Assembly: GCA_946887385.1 (NCBI GenBank)
Contig: CAMPKU010000177.1
Location: 1 to 9,749, forward strand
Length of the DNA: 9,749 bases
Direction of reading: 5' to 3'
Origin: an uncultured Gammaproteobacteria bacterium
Lineage (GTDB): Bacteria > Pseudomonadota > Gammaproteobacteria > Rariloculales > Rariloculaceae
The position numbers and the translations under genes were made by a program. Positions within the stretch are counted from its first letter, which is position 1; the number at the start of each line of letters is the position of its first letter. The notes beneath the pieces were generated by a model, which made no database searches, was not told where the DNA came from, and saw only the letters and a program-made list of their open reading frames with translations. Of the stretch, positions 7,922 through 9,749 are shown one piece after another.

Positions 7922-9139
7922 GTGAACTTCCTGTACGAGCATTTCTACGGCCTCGCCAATCTCAGCCTGTTCGGCTACATCGTGGTCACGCTGTTGTGGC
8001 TGCACGGCACGATGATGGCCGTCACGCTCTATTACCATCGCGACCAAGCTCATCGCTCGGTAGACCTGCATCCCGTCGTCCGTCACATTTGCCGCTTCTG
8101 GCTGTGGCTGAACACGGGCTCGTCCACGCGCGAATGGGTGGCCGTGCACCGCAAGCATCATGCCCATTGCGAAAAAGACGGCGATCCGCACAGCCCGCGC
8201 GTGTTCGGCTTGAAGCGCGTGTTACTCGAGGGTGCAGAGCTCTATCGTGTCGCCGCGCGCGACCGCGACACCCTCGAGAAGTACGCCAAGGGAACCCCGA
8301 ACGACTGGCTCGAGAACAACCTCTACCACCATCCCACGCGCAGCTACCTCGGCATTGCGCTGCTCGTAACCGCAGACCTCGTGCTGTTCGGCGTGCCGGG
8401 CATCATCTTGATTGCGCTGCAGCTCTCGAACATGCCCTTGATGGCGGCCGGCATCGTCAACGGCCTGTGCCACGCCAAGGGCTACCGGAATTTCGAGACC
8501 GACGACGCGTCCACGAATCTGTGGCCGCTCGGCGTGCTCGTCGCCGGCGAAGAGCTGCACAACAACCACCATGCGTTCCCGACGTCGGCGCGCTTCTCGA
8601 TGCGCCCGCACGAGGTGGACATGGGCTGGCTGCACTTGAAGGTGCTGGTGTGGCTCAAGCTCGCGAAGGTTCGGCGCGTCGCCGATCCGCCGCAGCTCGA
8701 GCTAACCGCGCGCGCTCCCGGCGCGGAGCTCGACGAGCTGCGCGCGATCATCGTGCACCGCATGCACGTGCTGCGGCACTACACGTTGAACGTCACGTTG
8801 CCGGTCCTGCGCCGCGAGCTCGAGAGCCTGGGCGACAACGCGAACTCGCTCGTGCGTGCCACGCGCCGCCACTTGAGCTGGCAGCCCGAGATGCTCGACG
8901 AGTCCGCGCGTCAGCGGCTGGCCGAGCTTGCGCAACGTCATCCACGGTTCAACACCGTGCTGCAGTTTCGCAGCGAGCTGAAGCAGCTCTGGGAAGGCGC
9001 GCACACGAGCAACGACCGGTTGCTTGCGGATTTTCAGGCGTGGTGCACGCGGGCCGAGCAGAGCGGCATCCAAGGTCTGCAGGAATTCGTCGCGTATCTT
9101 CGTTCGTTCCGAGCGATGCGCGAGCCGGCGCTCGCGTAA
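7922..9139 (+). CDS. Membrane fatty acid desaturase (delta-9 acyl type) with C-terminal helical extension
   Basis: 405 residues. It is an integral-membrane di-iron desaturase, expected to introduce a cis double bond in acyl chains of phospholipid or acyl-CoA and so control membrane fluidity. The three histidine boxes are intact: H39-x4-H44 (HRDQAH), H76-x2-HH (HRKHH) and H213-x2-HH (HNNHH). Hydrophobic segments lie at about 12-36 and 141-182. The catalytic core ends near 250. Residues about 255-405 are a soluble, Arg/Glu/Leu-rich, mostly helical extension with no membrane segments. Its end (LKQLWE…LLADFQAWCTRAEQSGIQGLQEFVAYLR) resembles by eye the C-terminal tail of ISL3-family transposases. 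The start is GTG 7922 with AAGGA at 7908-7912; no in-frame ATG lies upstream of a stop at 7862. No reductase or ferredoxin gene is adjacent. Substrate and position of desaturation are inferred from family. Confidence 0.88.
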   Translation: MNFLYEHFYGLANLSLFGYIVVTLLWLHGTMMAVTLYYHRDQAHRSVDLHPVVRHICRFWLWLNTGSSTREWVAVHRKHHAHCEKDGDPHSPRVFGLKRVLLEGAELYRVAARDRDTLEKYAKGTPNDWLENNLYHHPTRSYLGIALLVTADLVLFGVPGIILIALQLSNMPLMAAGIVNGLCHAKGYRNFETDDASTNLWPLGVLVAGEELHNNHHAFPTSARFSMRPHEVDMGWLHLKVLVWLKLAKVRRVADPPQLELTARAPGAELDELRAIIVHRMHVLRHYTLNVTLPVLRRELESLGDNANSLVRATRRHLSWQPEMLDESARQRLAELAQRHPRFNTVLQFRSELKQLWEGAHTSNDRLLADFQAWCTRAEQSGIQGLQEFVAYLRSFRAMREPALA

Positions 9140-9164
9140 GCGGCAGGCCGGCCGGCCGGAAACG

Positions 9165-9194
9165 AAAAACCCGCCTCGGAGGCGGGTTTTTTTT
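9165..9194. terminator. Bidirectional rho-independent terminator between desaturase and rpmG
   Basis: AAAAACCCGCCT (9165-9176), loop CGG (9177-9179) and AGGCGGGTTTTT (9180-9191) are perfectly complementary, with the T-run continuing to 9194. The plus strand gives a GC-rich stem with eight Ts, ending the desaturase transcript 26 nt after its stop. The five As on the left give a T-run on the minus strand, so it can also stop rpmB-rpmG transcripts. Confidence 0.93.
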
Positions 9195-9221
9195 GCAGCA
9201 AATGCAGGAGCCATTTGCTGC
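9195..9221. repeat. 10-bp inverted repeat (hairpin) next to the terminator
   Basis: GCAGCAAATG (9195-9204) and CATTTGCTGC (9212-9221) are exact reverse complements around a 7-nt loop. It has no T-run of its own on either strand. On the rpmG transcript it lies between the stop codon and the terminator, with loop GCTCCTG. It may be a 3' end-stabilising structure; function unknown. Confidence 0.7.
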
Positions 9222-9222
9222 G

Positions 9223-9240
9223 GATCGCGCTGAGGCGATC
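9223..9240. repeat. Small hairpin reaching into the rpmG stop codon
   Basis: GATCGC (9223-9228) and GCGATC (9235-9240) are reverse complements around a 6-nt loop. Base 9240 is the last base of the rpmG TAG. With 9165-9191 and 9195-9221 it makes three adjacent stem-loops in 76 nt. Confidence 0.55.
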
Positions 9241-9395
9241 TATTTGATCTTCGTTTCCTTGTACGCCACGTGCTTGCGCACGACGGGGTCGTATTTCATG
9301 ACCTCCATCTTCTCGGGGTGCAGACGGCGATTCTTCGTCGTCGTGTAGTAGTGGCCCGTGCCGGCCGTAGACATCAATCGAATTTTGTCGCGCAT
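9240..9395 (-). CDS. rpmG: 50S ribosomal protein L33
   Basis: 51 residues, [20 protein letters not shown] at the start and [16 protein letters not shown] at the end, matching the gammaproteobacterial L33 pattern over its full length. It is a small basic protein of the large subunit near the E site. It is the form without zinc-binding cysteines. The frame stays open further upstream (to 9446), but this would run into rpmB, and the family length and start support ATG 9395. It follows the rpmB stop by 16 nt in the usual rpmB-rpmG operon. Confidence 0.96.
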   Translation of the reverse strand: MRDKIRLMSTAGTGHYYTTTKNRRLHPEKMEVMKYDPVVRKHVAYKETKIK

Positions 9396-9411
9396 GGTAA
9401 GTACGTTCCCG

Positions 9412-9648
9412 TTAAATGTGCTGGCCTTGGGCGCGCAGATCGGCAATGACTTTCTCGATGCCTTTCTTGTCGATGATGCGCAAGCCCTGCCGCGACACGC
9501 GCAGCCTTACGAAGCGCTTCTCGTTCTCGAGCCAAAAGCGCTGCGTATGCAGATTCGGCAGAAAGCGGCGCTTGGTCTTGTTATTGGCGTGCGAGACCTT
9601 GTTGCCGACCATCGGCCCTTTGCCCGTGACTTGGCAGATCCTGGACAT
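9412..9648 (-). CDS. rpmB: 50S ribosomal protein L28
   Basis: 78 residues, the exact length of E. coli L28. It has the family start [20 protein letters not shown] and the basic core [16 protein letters not shown]. It is a large-subunit protein needed for late 50S assembly. ATG 9648 is preceded by TTAGGA, 7 nt away. It is transcribed with rpmG from the promoter at 9685-9714. Confidence 0.97.
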   Translation of the reverse strand: MSRICQVTGKGPMVGNKVSHANNKTKRRFLPNLHTQRFWLENEKRFVRLRVSRQGLRIIDKKGIEKVIADLRAQGQHI

Positions 9649-9684
9649 GACGGAATCCTAAGCTAAGGCTGCGAAAGGGCGGGG

Positions 9685-9714
9685 ACTATACCTGCCGACC
9701 CCCCGAGCCGGCAA
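9685..9714 (-). promoter_or_regulatory. Sigma-70 promoter of rpmB-rpmG
   Basis: On the minus strand, TTGCCG (9714-9709) and TATAGT (9690-9685) are 18 nt apart. The start would be near 9678, giving a leader of about 30 nt. The stretch after the -10 is CCCCGCCC, a GC-rich discriminator of the kind found at ribosomal promoters repressed by ppGpp/DksA; that regulatory reading is inference. Confidence 0.65.
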
Positions 9715-9725
9715 GGCGAGGGGCC

Positions 9726-9749
9726 TCAAACCAGGCCGCGCTCGGCCAG
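9726..9749 (-). CDS. radC: Probable C-terminal tail of RadC-family protein (partial)
   Basis: Only eight codons are visible: Leu-Ala-Glu-Arg-Gly-Leu-Val-stop, on the minus strand and running off the right edge. RadC-family proteins (JAB-domain, UPF0758) end in a SFAERG/SLAERG-type tail, and radC lies directly upstream of rpmB-rpmG in E. coli and many relatives. The call rests on these seven residues plus gene order, so it is plausible rather than proven. Confidence 0.55.
   Translation of the reverse strand: MAERGLV

Noticed and set aside
8945..9121. Desaturase tail as a separate transposase fragment or inserted IS remnant
   Set aside because: It is in frame and continuous with the desaturase, with no inverted repeats, target duplication or start codon of its own; better treated as a protein domain.
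9146..9157. (GGCC)3 self-complementary run after the desaturase stop
   Set aside because: Short, simple GC-rich repeat with no spacer; likely chance in this base composition and next to a proper terminator.
7996..9348. Plus-strand frame of 450 codons overlapping the desaturase
   Set aside because: It is a +2 shadow of the desaturase frame, reads through the strong terminator and has no domain features.

Overview
The window is about 9.7 kb of high-GC, gene-dense chromosome from a proteobacterium. It is most likely a gammaproteobacterium of the Steroidobacterales/Nevskiales/Xanthomonadales kind. That rests on three things seen here: the order rsmD | ftsY-ftsE-ftsX | rpoH; the order radC-rpmB-rpmG-(…)-mutM-(…)-coaD, known from Escherichia coli and Pseudomonas; and protein signatures such as the RpoH box. 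The genus cannot be fixed from sequence alone.

Layout, left to right. (1) Positions 2-541 (+) hold the C-terminal 179 residues of an OmpA-family, glycine-zipper envelope protein that starts outside the window. (2) A perfect 26-bp palindrome with a duplicated half (544-580) lies between it and the convergent rpoH. (3) On the minus strand, ftsY (4064-3129), ftsE (3132-2467) and ftsX (2463-1546) form a tight operon. It covers membrane targeting of ribosomes and the divisome ABC transporter. (4) rpoH (1466-597), the heat-shock sigma factor, follows ftsX after 79 nt. That gap carries a near-perfect CIRCE/HrcA operator lying over a sigma-E-like promoter, the most interesting regulatory signal here. 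(5) Divergent from ftsY, rsmD-coaD-ggt (4110-6939, +) are coupled by 4-nt and 1-nt overlaps. They encode a 16S rRNA methyltransferase, phosphopantetheine adenylyltransferase and an exported gamma-glutamyltranspeptidase. (6) mutM (7748-6936, -) converges on ggt so closely that their stop codons overlap. (7) A 173-nt divergent spacer (7749-7921) precedes a 405-residue membrane fatty acid desaturase (7922-9139, +) with an unusual 150-residue C-terminal extension. (8) A strong bidirectional terminator and two further hairpins (9165-9240) separate it from rpmG and rpmB (minus), which encode ribosomal proteins L33 and L28. These have their own promoter at 9685-9714. The last 24 bases fit the C-terminal tail of radC.

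There is no gene-free stretch longer than 300 bases. I see no tRNA, rRNA, CRISPR array, complete insertion sequence or prophage gene. The genes are mostly core housekeeping functions in translation, protein targeting, division, heat shock, CoA synthesis and DNA repair. ggt and the desaturase gene are set into the otherwise conserved coaD-mutM-rpmG-rpmB-radC neighbourhood. I found no convincing new multigene system. The novelty is in regulation (CIRCE plus sigma-E at rpoH), in the desaturase tail and in small repeats.
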